DNA of 64,000 bases from Planctomycetia bacterium (lineage in GTDB: Bacteria > Planctomycetota > Planctomycetia > Pirellulales > Thermoguttaceae). Both the position numbers and the translations under genes were made by a program. The DNA lies in NCBI GenBank assembly GCA_030527105.1, contig JAUNBK010000004.1, positions 33,683 through 97,682 of the forward strand, read 5' to 3'. Shown here piece after piece: positions 20,601 through 28,769 of the stretch (position 1 is its first letter; every line of letters begins with the position of its first letter). The notes under the pieces are model-generated. The model had not been told where the DNA came from. It did no database searches and saw nothing but the letters and a program-made list of their open reading frames with translations.

Positions 20601-22078
20601 GTCTGATTCCAACGATGGATAATCAGTGGGGAGATTTTCGACTGCCGATCACGAAGGACAATCGCGTGATTGGTGCCGAGGCGCGGCGATTCCAATATGC
20701 GGAGGGGGGTGAGAGCGAAATGCGAAAGGCGTTGGCGCCCGAGTTTGATGCGAGCGCGTGGTCGAAAAAGACGTATGGTTTTGGGGAGAATTTCCGACTT
20801 CTCAAGTCGACGCGGAAAATTTCCGACCCGCAGACGATTCTTGAGCGCGCCAAGAGCGACGCGACGCCGTACGAGTTTTCGTGGCGTGTTGGGATTGAGG
20901 ATAATCCGGGGCATCAAGGGTGGCACGGCTCGAAGAAAAACATTAACGACGCCTTTATTGGGCTGGGTGCCACGCGAAAAGGGCACAACGAGATGTTGTT
21001 TGTCGAAGAGAATCCGAAGCAGTTTTATTATTTAATCACGTCCGTCTCTGGCGAGGGGTTGGCGACGATTCAATGCGGTGGCGTGCTTCCTTCGCGAGTT
21101 TGGATCGGTGGTCGAGAGCTTGCGCAAGATGTGCGTGAGATTCGTTTGGAGGGCGGGGCGAGCACGCTGATTTTGGAATATTCCGACGCGGGGCGCGCAT
21201 TTTGGCTTTTGGAGCGTGGGCGGGTTCCGCTTCGTGAGGCTCAAGGCGAGGCGGCAGACGTCGCGCCCGAGACGCTCGACGCGCTTGCGGCGCAGACTTC
21301 GGCGAGAACTCCAGCGAGGACTCCAGCGAGGACTCCTTTGTCAATGACGTGGTTTGATTGCGATTTCGTTCCGTTTGATTCTGCGTCTTCTGCGGCGGCG
21401 CGCAATTCAGAGCCGATTTTTGGCGTGTATCGATTTAAGTGCCCGCCGGGGTTGAAGTCTTTGACGCTCACGATCGATGAGCGGATTCGCGTCGCGCCGG
21501 AGGTGTATGTCGAAGGTGCGCGTGTGGGGGTTCGAGAGACGCCAGCCGAGATGAAGCGGACGAAGCGTTTTGTTTGCGCTCTTCCGAACGTGTGCGAGTC
21601 GGCGGCGGAAGTCGCTATTTTAGCGCGATTGGAGGGTGGCGTCCGTGGCGGAGCGTATTTTCCTGAGCCGATTGTCGTCGAGACGGCGGAGGGCGAGACG
21701 CCGACTTTGAGCGATTGGAGTCGCGATGGAACGATTCTCGATTGCTATTCTGGGGGCGTTTTGTACTCGCAAAAAGTGCGCGTTCCGAAGGAGATTGCGT
21801 CGGCGCGGCGCGTGATTTTGGATTTGGTCGACGTCTGCGCGACTGCCGAGGTGCGCGTGAATGGCGAGTCGGCAGGGGTTTTGGTCGCTCAACCATGGAT
21901 GTTGGACGTCTCGGGACTCCTCAAGGAGGGGGAAAACTTGATCGAAATCGAGGTGTACAACACGCTCTCGAATCATTATCAAACAATTCCCAACCTGTAT
22001 CGCGGGCCCAGCGCCTCGGGTCTGACGGGCGGCGCGGTTCGTCTCGAGGTCTATGATTTGGAGCATCGTGTAGAATAA
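17693..22078 (+). CDS. Secreted GH106-like (alpha-L-rhamnosidase-related) glycoside hydrolase
   Basis: A signal peptide (core AALLWCAGAVAQ) precedes a large catalytic region. Features of the GH106-type barrel: PFWWWTGDPL near residue 65, then LHENGVSGMQVNY, IGLSTYTLDWPG near 140 and EGYHSLGWG near 435. Beta-sandwich domains at the C-terminus (WSRDGTILDCYSGGVLY; VRVNGESAGVLVAQPW) look like sugar-binding folds of the GH2 type. The likely substrate is rhamnose-containing plant or mucin-like polysaccharide, by family analogy only. Two low-complexity linkers stand out: an Asn/Pro-rich run near 680 and a TPAR repeat near 1205. The product is 1,461 residues and may act with the upstream cluster or alone. 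It has a good AAGGAG ribosome binding site and ends at a strong terminator. Confidence 0.85.
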   Translation: MKLRGFCVVFLAALLWCAGAVAQKGLELSDPARMPKIAEAAGYPQSDVDLRGNFNAPPPGFGEVPFWWWTGDPLDKERLAYQIRKLHENGVSGMQVNYAHKDTQGWPTYLNTPEIFSEEWWEFWRFAAAESKKYDMSIGLSTYTLDWPGAKNLFGDIVYNDPEFHFQTLSGREIFAINKKDVTLLLEKNASLKGKFPHNLVDIDREKVFLVVYIQKSDKTTLEYWRVQKTSSSIEEWVKKFVENPAADRLCMWEFEIKTHGGTLNPLHPGSGARVIEKFFQPFVEHNGGAGSAGLNWFFNDELRLSADARGWCDDLCEKFQAMKGYDFLKDAPAFFVDLGPQSAKVRLDYADVRLQLIEERYFKPIYLWHYEKGMIFGCDNNGRGMAPMEYGDYFRAVRWYSAPGHDTPGGRADFIKGKVSSSIANLYKRPRVWLEGYHSLGWGASPNTLMYATNENYVFGCTLLNLHGFYYTTHGSMWEWAPPCYHFRMPYWKHMGAFLRYFERLSFVMSQGVCQSEIAIIYPTSPGQAWLNNNQKFATQTAFDAARKIYSTGRDITFIDEQSIQRGRILPGEGAFETSDMKFSVVIIPGMEAIRKDTIRALHAMAKNGVKVVCLGMTPGVSDASLGDAEFERCVRELFGAEGVGVFVSTQSPPARVYPAVRGVLDDLDNTPNNSQNNSPNNAPNSALLRKYPGGFEGYWAWAHEKGVSTLDASGTLVNFAHEPRDYRLLCYCDNSATLFINDRPIKEGIDYSHGWQGVLALKKGDKILIRAKDNENGDKSAGIFFAISDGQKTLFSTADLTYVRNGAASPLSPENVHELHRFGTTQRRFLSHFDQEIARFPQDVRVENPASDGQAKYLHRKVGENDVYLMMGVKKGALVSFRTQGKAELWDSATGKITPLPIYATTEFSYQNGSLLKKQPGVTLRAPLDSSQAALIVFSPGETTLDTNIAVETKVATLSLDAAPWRMRLIPTMDNQWGDFRLPITKDNRVIGAEARRFQYAEGGESEMRKALAPEFDASAWSKKTYGFGENFRLLKSTRKISDPQTILERAKSDATPYEFSWRVGIEDNPGHQGWHGSKKNINDAFIGLGATRKGHNEMLFVEENPKQFYYLITSVSGEGLATIQCGGVLPSRVWIGGRELAQDVREIRLEGGASTLILEYSDAGRAFWLLERGRVPLREAQGEAADVAPETLDALAAQTSARTPARTPARTPLSMTWFDCDFVPFDSASSAAARNSEPIFGVYRFKCPPGLKSLTLTIDERIRVAPEVYVEGARVGVRETPAEMKRTKRFVCALPNVCESAAEVAILARLEGGVRGGAYFPEPIVVETAEGETPTLSDWSRDGTILDCYSGGVLYSQKVRVPKEIASARRVILDLVDVCATAEVRVNGESAGVLVAQPWMLDVSGLLKEGENLIEIEVYNTLSNHYQTIPNLYRGPSASGLTGGAVRLEVYDLEHRVE

Positions 22079-22105
22079 ATGGTCGAATAGGAGAGTGGGA
22101 AGGCA

Positions 22106-22137
22106 CCCCTCGTACAGCGTGCGAGGGGGGATTTTTT
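22106..22137 (+). terminator. Strong intrinsic terminator after the glycoside hydrolase
   Basis: CCCCTCG (22106-22112) pairs with CGAGGGG (22122-22128), followed by GGA and a run of six T. Confidence 0.9.
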
Positions 22138-22196
22138 CGGTTCGACATGCCCCTCCACTCCATTTTTCAACTTACTCAAACGGGTTGAACGAAAGC

Positions 22197-22457
22197 ATGA
22201 AACGAAAACAAACCACACACAATCCGTATTTGGACGAGGACGCGGCGTCGGGCGACTTGCGCGCGAAGTGGGCGATCGGTTTCGCGAAAGCGTCGGAAAT
22301 CACGGGTATTTCGCTTCAAGCGATTTTGCCCGCTCTCTTTGGAGCGTGGCTCGACAAAAGATATAATCTCATGCCCTTTTGTCTCCTCGTTGGCTTTGCG
22401 CTTGGGATGCTCTCTGCGGGCTTGTCTCTCATGAAAATGGTCAAAGACGACAAATAA
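22197..22457 (+). CDS. AtpZ/AtpI-family small membrane protein
   Basis: 86-residue protein with two transmembrane helices: TGISLQAILPALFGAWLDK (near 36-54) and a second hydrophobic segment near 59-79. The pattern, with LDKRY between the helices, fits the AtpZ/AtpI family (ATPase_gene1), whose members are usually encoded next to F1Fo ATP synthase and are linked to Mg2+/Ca2+ movement. The start at 22197 (MKRKQTT) was chosen because upstream codons run back into the terminator. No ATP synthase genes are nearby. The next gene, 192 bases downstream, is a calcium-type P-ATPase, which is a suggestive pairing but has its own promoter. Confidence 0.8.
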   Translation: MKRKQTTHNPYLDEDAASGDLRAKWAIGFAKASEITGISLQAILPALFGAWLDKRYNLMPFCLLVGFALGMLSAGLSLMKMVKDDK

Positions 22458-22512
22458 TAAAAAAACAAAATCAAAAGTTGAGCTTTTTTGGTGAGAAAAG
22501 TCCCATTCCCCC

Positions 22513-22541
22513 TTGAAGTTTTTCTCAATATGCTTTAAAAT
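22513..22541 (+). promoter_or_regulatory. Sigma70-like promoter of the P-type ATPase gene
   Basis: TTGAAG (22513-22518), 17-base spacer, TAAAAT (22536-22541). The start codon chosen for the ATPase is 108 bases downstream. Confidence 0.5.
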
Positions 22542-22649
22542 GTACGGTGAGTATAGTATAGATACATATTGTACACATGGTGTTTGCGTCGCGCGGTTTT
22601 TCTCGTCGTGCGCAGCCGTTTTTTTGCGAAGACATACGGAAAAATTTTC

Positions 22650-25600
22650 ATGAACGAAAAGAAAATAACGTTTGAGGGGATCGAGATAACCCCCCATTCT
22701 GGTCTTGATACAAAGCACGTGGCACTTCTGCGCGAGCGATTTGGGGCGAACGAACTAACTCCGCCGCCACGCAGTCCGTGGTGGAAGGATTTTTTGGCGA
22801 AGTTCAAAGACCCAACGATTCAGATTTTGCTGGTGGCAGCGATTCTCTCGCTTGCGGTTGCGGCTGTGGAGAAACACTGGCTTGGTCACTCTGCTGACGC
22901 GGGGTACATCGACTCGATCGGGATATTCATCGCGGTGGCGTTGGCGACGCTCGTCGGATTCTTTAGCGAGCGACGAAGCGCGAAGGAATTTGAGGCGCTC
23001 AACAAAGTTAAAGACGACATTTCGATCAAAGTCCTTCGCGATGGTCAGGCGGCGGAAATTCATATCGGAGAAGTCGTCGTTGGCGACATTATTCTCTTGG
23101 GTTTGGGCGATAAAATCCCTGCGGATGGTATTCTGCTCGAGGAAATGGGACTTCTTGTCGAAGAATCCATGCTCACGGGGGAATCCGTCCCGGCATCCAA
23201 ATCAGCCTTCAAGCAGTCCTTGGATTTGAGTCGTACGGAGGAGTACAACGTTCTCTCGAATCCGTCTTTCGTCGCGCGCGGAACCATGGTGAGCGACGGG
23301 CACGCTGTCTATTGCGTCACGGCAGTTGGCGACGCGACCCAAATGGGGAAAATTGCCTCCGCACTCAAAGACGATCCCTATAAAAACGAAACTCCTCTCG
23401 TCGCGAAGCTGAGCGTTTTGGCGCGTCAAATCAGCGTCGTTGGTGCCTCCTGCGCCATGATTATTTTCACCATCATGAGTCTCTCCTCACTTTGGAAATC
23501 ATCGCTCTGCCGCGTGGTTAGCGAGGGTGGAGCCGTCAGCTACCCCATTCTCACGCAGATCGGCCCCACGAATCTCGGCATCTTCGCATTGATTTCCGTT
23601 GCGTGCGGCGGCATCCTTCTTTGGTTGGGCGTCCTCCCATTTTTCCGCAGCATGGAGCTTGAAATCAAATCGCGATTCCTCAAATTCTGCGCGTTCGTTC
23701 CGATGTTTGCGGTGACGTTTGCGCTGTGCGTCGCGTGCTGGGGGATGATGCAAGAAGCGCAACTCACGCAGGAAGCGGGTGTCGATCTTCTGCAAGAAGT
23801 TTTGCTCTCGTTCATCGTCGCGGTCACGATTATCGTTGTGGCGGTGCCAGAGGGTCTGCCGATGATGGTCACGGTGTCGCTCGCGCTCAATATGATGAAA
23901 ATGTCGCGCGAAAAGTGCCTCGTCCGCAAGCTCGAGGCGTCCGAGACAATTGGTTCTGCAACCGTCATTTGTACGGACAAAACGGGCACGCTCACTCAAA
24001 ACCAAATGACTCCCGTCTGGGCGCTTTTGGGGCGGAATGAGTACACGCAAAAACAAATGTCGGCGCTCAAGAAAGAGTTGACGCGGACAAAACTTTCGCA
24101 AGTGTGGAAGAGTCTTTTGAACGGCATCGCCATCAATAGTTCCGCCGACCTCCATGTCGAGACAGACGCCGCAGGGAAAACGAACATCCATGGGATTGGC
24201 AATCCGACTGAGTGCGCGCTTTTGAAATTCATCCATGCTCAGGGTGAGGACTACCTCGAGCTGCGCAACCAGAGTGAGACGACTGCCGAGGTGGCGCACA
24301 ACTCGCAAAGGAAGATTTCTTTGAGAATCGTGAAAACCAAAGAGGGTGGAGAAATTGGCTACATGAAAGGCGCGCCGGAGAAAATTCTCGAGCGCTGCAA
24401 GTATTTTCTCGTGAATGGACAGCAGATTTTGCTTGAGGAAAAAGACCGAGTGTTTATTTCGAAAAAAATCCAATTCGCATCGGAGAACGCGCTGCGTGTG
24501 TTGGCGTTTTGCGAACGGAACTCGAGTCCTTCTTCCCCCTCGAATTGTCTCGAAACGACGGAAGACGCTGCCGCATGGTTGGAGGATCGTAACTACGTTC
24601 TGACGGGGATTTTGGGCATTGCCGACCCGGTGCGAGAGGAGGCGGCGGAGGCGGTGCAAAGGTGTCAATATGCGGGCATTAAGGTCAAATTGATCACGGG
24701 GGACTCGCTCCCCACCGCGAAAGCCATTGCCAAGCAGACGGGGATTTTGACGCGAGACGACCATTTTGCCGCGATTACGTCTGAGGATTTCAACGCCATT
24801 TCGGAGGAGGACTTGCCGAAGCGCGCGGAGGAGATTCAGGTGATTGCTCGATCGACGCCGAGCGACAAACTTCGTTTAGTGAAAGCGCTGCACCATAGCG
24901 GGGAAGTCGTTGCAATGACGGGAGACGGAACCAACGATGCGCCTGCGCTAAAGTTTGCCGATGTTGGCGTCGCAATGGGAATCACGGGTACGGAAGTCGC
25001 GAAGGAAGCGAGCGATATTATCATCGTGGACGACAACTTCAAGAGCATCGTGACGGGCGTCTGGTGGGGGCGTACGCTGTTCCAAAACATTCAGAGGTTC
25101 CTTCAGTTCCAACTTTCCGTAAACGCCGCCGCGCTTTTGTGCGCTCTCATCGGCCCGATGGTTGGAGTGCCGATTCCTCTCACGGTGACGCAGCTTTTGT
25201 GGATCAATATTATCATGGACACGTTTGCGGCGATAGCGTATTCGACCGACCCGCCGCGCGAAACGTCGCTTCGCGTCCCGCCTATTTCGCGAAACGCGCA
25301 TATCATCACGCCTTCCATGGCGGTATCGATTGCACTTGTGAGCATTTATCAAACCGCGATGCTTTTTGCGTTCCTTTTTAACGAACGTTTGGCGTCGTTC
25401 CTTTTGGAGCCGAGCGCGCATTATAAGGTTGAAGGGACGCCAGCGTCGAATCTCCCCGCGCTCACGGTGTTCTTCACGATGTTGGTCATGTTCCAATTTT
25501 GGCACAAGTTTAATTGTCGTGCGCTCACGTCGAAGGAGTCGTGTTTTGCACTCATTACGCGCAATCGACTGTTTTTGTGGATAATTTTCGTAATCACGGC

Positions 25601-25772
25601 AGTTCAAATTGCTATGGTAATGTCGGAGCCAGTTGGAAAATTTTTCCGCACGACACCATTGGAGTGGGAGACGCTCGGGAAAATAACGCTCGTGACGGCG
25701 ACTGTTTTACCCGTTGGTTGGCTCGCGCGACAAATCGCTGGGCTGTGGGAGAAAACGCACGAGCATGTTTGA
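22650..25772 (+). CDS. Calcium-transporting P-type ATPase (type IIB/PMCA-like)
   Basis: Pumps Ca2+ (possibly other divalent cations) out of the cytosol using ATP. Hallmarks are all present, numbered from the ATG at 22650: TGES near 174, the PEGLP kink of helix 4 near 400, the phosphorylation site DKTGTLTQ near 442, KGAPE near 578, and the hinge GDGTNDAPALK near 759. An N-terminal cation-ATPase domain and about ten hydrophobic helices are visible. The length of 1,040 residues is slightly long because of an extra hydrophobic stretch between helices 3 and 4 (roughly residues 290-380). The upstream codons back to 22569 were dropped because they look non-coding. The C-terminus has no obvious calmodulin-like tail. 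Confidence 0.93.
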   Translation: MNEKKITFEGIEITPHSGLDTKHVALLRERFGANELTPPPRSPWWKDFLAKFKDPTIQILLVAAILSLAVAAVEKHWLGHSADAGYIDSIGIFIAVALATLVGFFSERRSAKEFEALNKVKDDISIKVLRDGQAAEIHIGEVVVGDIILLGLGDKIPADGILLEEMGLLVEESMLTGESVPASKSAFKQSLDLSRTEEYNVLSNPSFVARGTMVSDGHAVYCVTAVGDATQMGKIASALKDDPYKNETPLVAKLSVLARQISVVGASCAMIIFTIMSLSSLWKSSLCRVVSEGGAVSYPILTQIGPTNLGIFALISVACGGILLWLGVLPFFRSMELEIKSRFLKFCAFVPMFAVTFALCVACWGMMQEAQLTQEAGVDLLQEVLLSFIVAVTIIVVAVPEGLPMMVTVSLALNMMKMSREKCLVRKLEASETIGSATVICTDKTGTLTQNQMTPVWALLGRNEYTQKQMSALKKELTRTKLSQVWKSLLNGIAINSSADLHVETDAAGKTNIHGIGNPTECALLKFIHAQGEDYLELRNQSETTAEVAHNSQRKISLRIVKTKEGGEIGYMKGAPEKILERCKYFLVNGQQILLEEKDRVFISKKIQFASENALRVLAFCERNSSPSSPSNCLETTEDAAAWLEDRNYVLTGILGIADPVREEAAEAVQRCQYAGIKVKLITGDSLPTAKAIAKQTGILTRDDHFAAITSEDFNAISEEDLPKRAEEIQVIARSTPSDKLRLVKALHHSGEVVAMTGDGTNDAPALKFADVGVAMGITGTEVAKEASDIIIVDDNFKSIVTGVWWGRTLFQNIQRFLQFQLSVNAAALLCALIGPMVGVPIPLTVTQLLWINIIMDTFAAIAYSTDPPRETSLRVPPISRNAHIITPSMAVSIALVSIYQTAMLFAFLFNERLASFLLEPSAHYKVEGTPASNLPALTVFFTMLVMFQFWHKFNCRALTSKESCFALITRNRLFLWIIFVITAVQIAMVMSEPVGKFFRTTPLEWETLGKITLVTATVLPVGWLARQIAGLWEKTHEHV

Positions 25773-25783
25773 GGCGATGCGGT

Positions 25784-25879
25784 ATGAGTAACCAAAATCC
25801 GTTCTCGAGCTTCTTCGGGAGCGGAGGTTCGTTTTTTTCGGAAATTTCCTCATATCTTCCGCTCAAAATCACGACATAG
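25784..25879 (+). CDS. Possible 31-residue Phe/Ser/Gly-rich peptide
   Basis: Short ORF starting 12 bases after the P-ATPase stop. The product begins MSNQNPFSSFFGSGG and ends PLKITT. A GAGG stretch at 25770-25773 is a plausible ribosome binding site at 10 bases. No family recognised; it may be non-coding. Confidence 0.2.
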   Translation: MSNQNPFSSFFGSGGSFFSEISSYLPLKITT

Positions 25880-25958
25880 AAGTATACGAGCCGATGTGGT
25901 TGCGAGTGGCAATTTGAAGAAGTCTCAGAGTTCAAGATATAAAAACGTGTAGAGCATA

Positions 25959-26903
25959 ATGAAGAAAAAACTCGATAAAGAAGGCAAAGAGGAAATCTTA
26001 CGCAAACTCCAAGTGCGCGGACACAAAAACGTGCGGCGTGAGATACTTTTTGACCCCGTTAAATGGATTTGCTTTTTCCTCATTCTCTGCATTGTCGCGG
26101 CGGGAGGATATCTTGCGTTTATTCTCTATCGCCAGTGGGAAAAGCCGTATCGAGACCAAGCAAAATCGGTCGAGAATATGCAGATGATCATGGACGCCAT
26201 TGAGCGCTATCGTGCCGAGAACAACGGGCAGTATCCGCTTCCCTACACGATCGACTCGAATGGCGACCCGCTTTTGAGTTGGAGGGTGCATATTTTGCCG
26301 TATATTCAGGACAAAAACGGTCTGCCGATTTATCAAGATTTGTACAACCAATTTGATTTAAAGAAGTCATGGCTTCATTCTGAGAATAGCAAACTTCTCT
26401 CGCAGATGCCGGACATTTTTTTCTCTCCGATGAATGACGGTCTGCCGCTTGATGGGATGTGTAACTACTTGACGATTCGTCACAAAGATTCTGTTTTTCC
26501 GGGCGGGACGATTATTTTCTCTGAGGGGATCGAGGACCCGCCCAAATACACCGTTGCGGTGGTGGAAGTTGGCGCGGAAGATGCCGTTCATTGGACGGAG
26601 CCTCGAGATTTCGTGTTTAATCCCGAAGAGGCGAAGGAGGGCGCGCCAGATTCGCCTCATGGTGGAAAGCTTGTTTGTGGAATGTGCGACGGTTCCGTCC
26701 GTGTGTTGGACGCTCCGCCTGATCTGCGGGAAACACTTCAGAATCTTCCGCCCGAAAAACGCGCGGAGGAGAATCCTTGGACACTTCCCTTCCTCCGCAA
26801 CAATGGATATATACCCCCAGTTGGCGAAATTGACAACCTCCCGCCCGAAGCGCCTCCGAAAAATACCGACCCAATGGAGGGGTCCATCTACGACAATCGT
26901 TGA
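25959..26903 (+). CDS. DUF1559 (prepilin-like) protein
   Basis: An N-terminal cytoplasmic stretch of ~30 residues is followed by one transmembrane helix (WICFFLILCIVAAGGYLAF, near 36-54). The DUF1559 body then includes NMQMIMDAIERYRAENNGQYP, SWRVHILPYI and the C-terminal GMCDGSVRVLD, which is the family's 'DG' motif. DUF1559 proteins are greatly expanded in Planctomycetes and resemble type II secretion pseudopilins; their function is unknown. Unusually, the helix is preceded by a long charged segment instead of a prepilin leader peptide. The gene ends one base before the convergent NimA-like gene. Confidence 0.88.
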   Translation: MKKKLDKEGKEEILRKLQVRGHKNVRREILFDPVKWICFFLILCIVAAGGYLAFILYRQWEKPYRDQAKSVENMQMIMDAIERYRAENNGQYPLPYTIDSNGDPLLSWRVHILPYIQDKNGLPIYQDLYNQFDLKKSWLHSENSKLLSQMPDIFFSPMNDGLPLDGMCNYLTIRHKDSVFPGGTIIFSEGIEDPPKYTVAVVEVGAEDAVHWTEPRDFVFNPEEAKEGAPDSPHGGKLVCGMCDGSVRVLDAPPDLRETLQNLPPEKRAEENPWTLPFLRNNGYIPPVGEIDNLPPEAPPKNTDPMEGSIYDNR

Positions 26904-26904
26904 C

Positions 26905-27387
26905 TCACGGCTGAATGCGGCGTTCTTTCCCACTGAGCGAGGTCACGTGGAGGGCAAAAACCACCACGCTCTCCAGACTCTGTGGGGAGAAATGCCAAGG
27001 GCGCGGCGCGACGTAGTGATCCATGATTTTTTGCAATCCGAACTTTTTCTCCTCCGCCGTCTCTAAAATGACGATCGTTCCGGTGCCGATGAGCGATTGG
27101 TACGCCATTGCGTAACGACAAGGGACGTCGTCTCCCTCGAGAAGCTGGTGGTTCGTGTCCATTTCCCAACCAACGTGGGGGTTCTTTTGGATTAAATCGT
27201 GTTTTCGTCCCTCGGAAGCGCCGTGAAAATAGAGCGTCAAAACTTCATTTTCGAAGGAAAAACCGAAATTCAATGGGACGATATAGGGTGCAATCTCGTC
27301 GGCAAGAGCGATTCGACAAACGTCGCAGCGTTCGAGGACGCCGAGGAGTTGCGTTTGATTTGTGATTTCTCTTTCGTGGCGTCGCAT
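26905..27387 (-). CDS. NimA-like pyridoxamine 5'-phosphate oxidase family flavoprotein
   Basis: 160-residue protein of the FMN-binding split-barrel family, closest in pattern to NimA-type nitroimidazole reductases: an N-terminal MRRHEREI, IALADEIAPYIVPLNFGF, LYFHGASEGRKHDLIQKNP and a central AYQSLIGTG. The family binds FMN and reduces small substrates; Nim proteins confer nitroimidazole tolerance in anaerobes, but the physiological role here is unknown. A purine-rich AGGGAGA lies 5 bases before the ATG on the minus strand. A complete family A repeat begins 25 bases upstream of the start codon, so the repeat end may form part of its promoter region. Confidence 0.85.
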   Translation of the reverse strand: MRRHEREITNQTQLLGVLERCDVCRIALADEIAPYIVPLNFGFSFENEVLTLYFHGASEGRKHDLIQKNPHVGWEMDTNHQLLEGDDVPCRYAMAYQSLIGTGTIVILETAEEKKFGLQKIMDHYVAPRPWHFSPQSLESVVVFALHVTSLSGKERRIQP

Positions 27388-27411
27388 GGAATTCTCCCTC
27401 TCGTGCGAATT

Positions 27412-27518
27412 TTATAATACCTCTCGTTGAAATTTCCGGTCCCGTCCGCCGTTGGAGGTACGCACCACGGCTCGCAATGCGTTGCGCAAAACGGGAATTT
27501 TAAAGGAGAATGAGTATA
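27412..27518 (+). repeat. Family A repeat, complete copy
   Basis: 107 bases from TTATAATACCTCTCG to AATGAGTATA with the conserved core GCACCACGGCTCGC. It lies between the divergent-facing start of the NimA-like gene and the end of the C_GCAxxG_C_C gene. Confidence 0.9.
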
Positions 27519-27545
27519 CAATTGCTTGCGTTGTGATTTTCGTAT

Positions 27546-28037
27546 TTAGTCCGCTTTCGGAGAGGAGTACGACATGGAGTCATAATACTCTTCGAGGATG
27601 CGTGCCGCCAGCGCGACCATTTCGACGCAAGGACGCTTTTTGTAGTACGCTTCTGTCCGTGGCTCGGAGATGTGGGAGTCGGATTGCTTTTTCTCCAACC
27701 CCAGCAACTCTCGGCAGATGATAGATCCCGTCTCCTCTCGGAAGCGCCCCACGAGGGTTTGAATCCGCGCGTATTGGGTGTCTCTTGCGAATTTGTCGGA
27801 AAGATCGGACGACCCCCACATCAGATTGGCGGCGAGAACCATTCCCGAGACGGCACCACAAACTTCTCGTAGGCGTCCAATTCCGCCCCCAAATCCAGAC
27901 GCGAGTCGGGCTAAAGTGAGAGCGTCGAGACCGCACTCGTCCTCAAACGCCATGACGACCGCCTGCGCGCAATTTGCGCCCTCCAGGAAGAGTTGACGCG
28001 CTTTTTCGGCTTTTGCTGAATAATTGTCCGATACCAT
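27546..28037 (-). CDS. C_GCAxxG_C_C family (redox-active) protein
   Basis: 163-residue protein of the C_GCAxxG_C_C family, a probable redox or metal-binding protein frequent in anaerobes. Visible family cysteines: GANCAQAV near residue 23, REVCGAVSGM near 58, IICRELLG near 105 and RPCVEMVALAARILEEY near 137. The start was set at 28037 because GAGGAG lies six bases before it; the longer reading frame upstream is antisense to a different context and runs into the next gene. The final codons overlap a TTTAGTCCGC motif found elsewhere in repeats. It is the last gene of a minus-strand run. Confidence 0.88.
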   Translation of the reverse strand: MVSDNYSAKAEKARQLFLEGANCAQAVVMAFEDECGLDALTLARLASGFGGGIGRLREVCGAVSGMVLAANLMWGSSDLSDKFARDTQYARIQTLVGRFREETGSIICRELLGLEKKQSDSHISEPRTEAYYKKRPCVEMVALAARILEEYYDSMSYSSPKAD

Positions 28038-28047
28038 AAATTTCTCC

Positions 28048-28755
28048 TCAATCATTCGATTTTTTCGTGTTTTTCTTCTTTTTGTCAGCAACGCTTTTTG
28101 TTTTGCTCGGCGCGGCAACCTTTCGTCCCGGCCAACGCACGACCTCTTGAACGAGCACACCTTTGCCACGCAACAGCCAGACGACGAGGTCGCACGGCGC
28201 GTCGAAATCCGTGCCAATAAGCTCGTATCCATAAGCAACAGCGTTGGAGGGTGCCTCCTTAGAGGGGGGGACTCCCACGCAGCAACGCGACGCGTCCGGG
28301 TAGACGAGCGTCGTTTCTTCTTTGTCGATACGCGGATTTTCCATGACGACCCGGACGATCGACTCGCGTTTCTCGAAACGATTCCGCCAGCCCAAAAACG
28401 TGAGTTCCGCGTCGGGATCGAACAACTCCATTCGACGCGAAACGTAGTCGCTGTCGTCGCTCAAAAAGCAGTGTGCAAGCTCGTCCTGAACCTGAATGCC
28501 GCGCGCGTCGTACAGCTTCAGCCAGTCGTGCTCGAAATACAAAGGCTTCGTTTGAGAGAGGTTCTCTTTCGTTTCGTTGTGCAATATCCGCACCTCAAGG
28601 GAGGTTTTTTGGTGTATCTCACACGGATACTCGAGTCTCAAAATCGGCTCTCCGTCCGGCAACTTGACGACGGAAACGTATTTTGTTGGCGTTTGCGCAC
28701 AAACGATTGTGGTCAAAATGCACCAAAAAAGGATTCCAACGCAATGTTTCTTCAT
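28048..28755 (-). CDS. Secreted protein of unknown function
   Basis: No family recognised. 235 residues with a clear signal peptide (MKKHCVGILFWCILTTIVCAQ). The mature part is mostly beta-strand pattern with DFDAPCDLVVWLLRGKG near residue 190. It ends in a Lys/Ser-rich tail (KTKSVADKKKKNTKKSND). Two adjacent cysteines (RCCVGVPP) occur near 155. It sits between the redox protein and the SGNH hydrolase, all on the minus strand with gaps of 10 and 14 bases, so co-transcription is likely. Confidence 0.7.
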   Translation of the reverse strand: MKKHCVGILFWCILTTIVCAQTPTKYVSVVKLPDGEPILRLEYPCEIHQKTSLEVRILHNETKENLSQTKPLYFEHDWLKLYDARGIQVQDELAHCFLSDDSDYVSRRMELFDPDAELTFLGWRNRFEKRESIVRVVMENPRIDKEETTLVYPDASRCCVGVPPSKEAPSNAVAYGYELIGTDFDAPCDLVVWLLRGKGVLVQEVVRWPGRKVAAPSKTKSVADKKKKNTKKSND

Positions 28756-28769
28756 TCTTCTACCTCATT

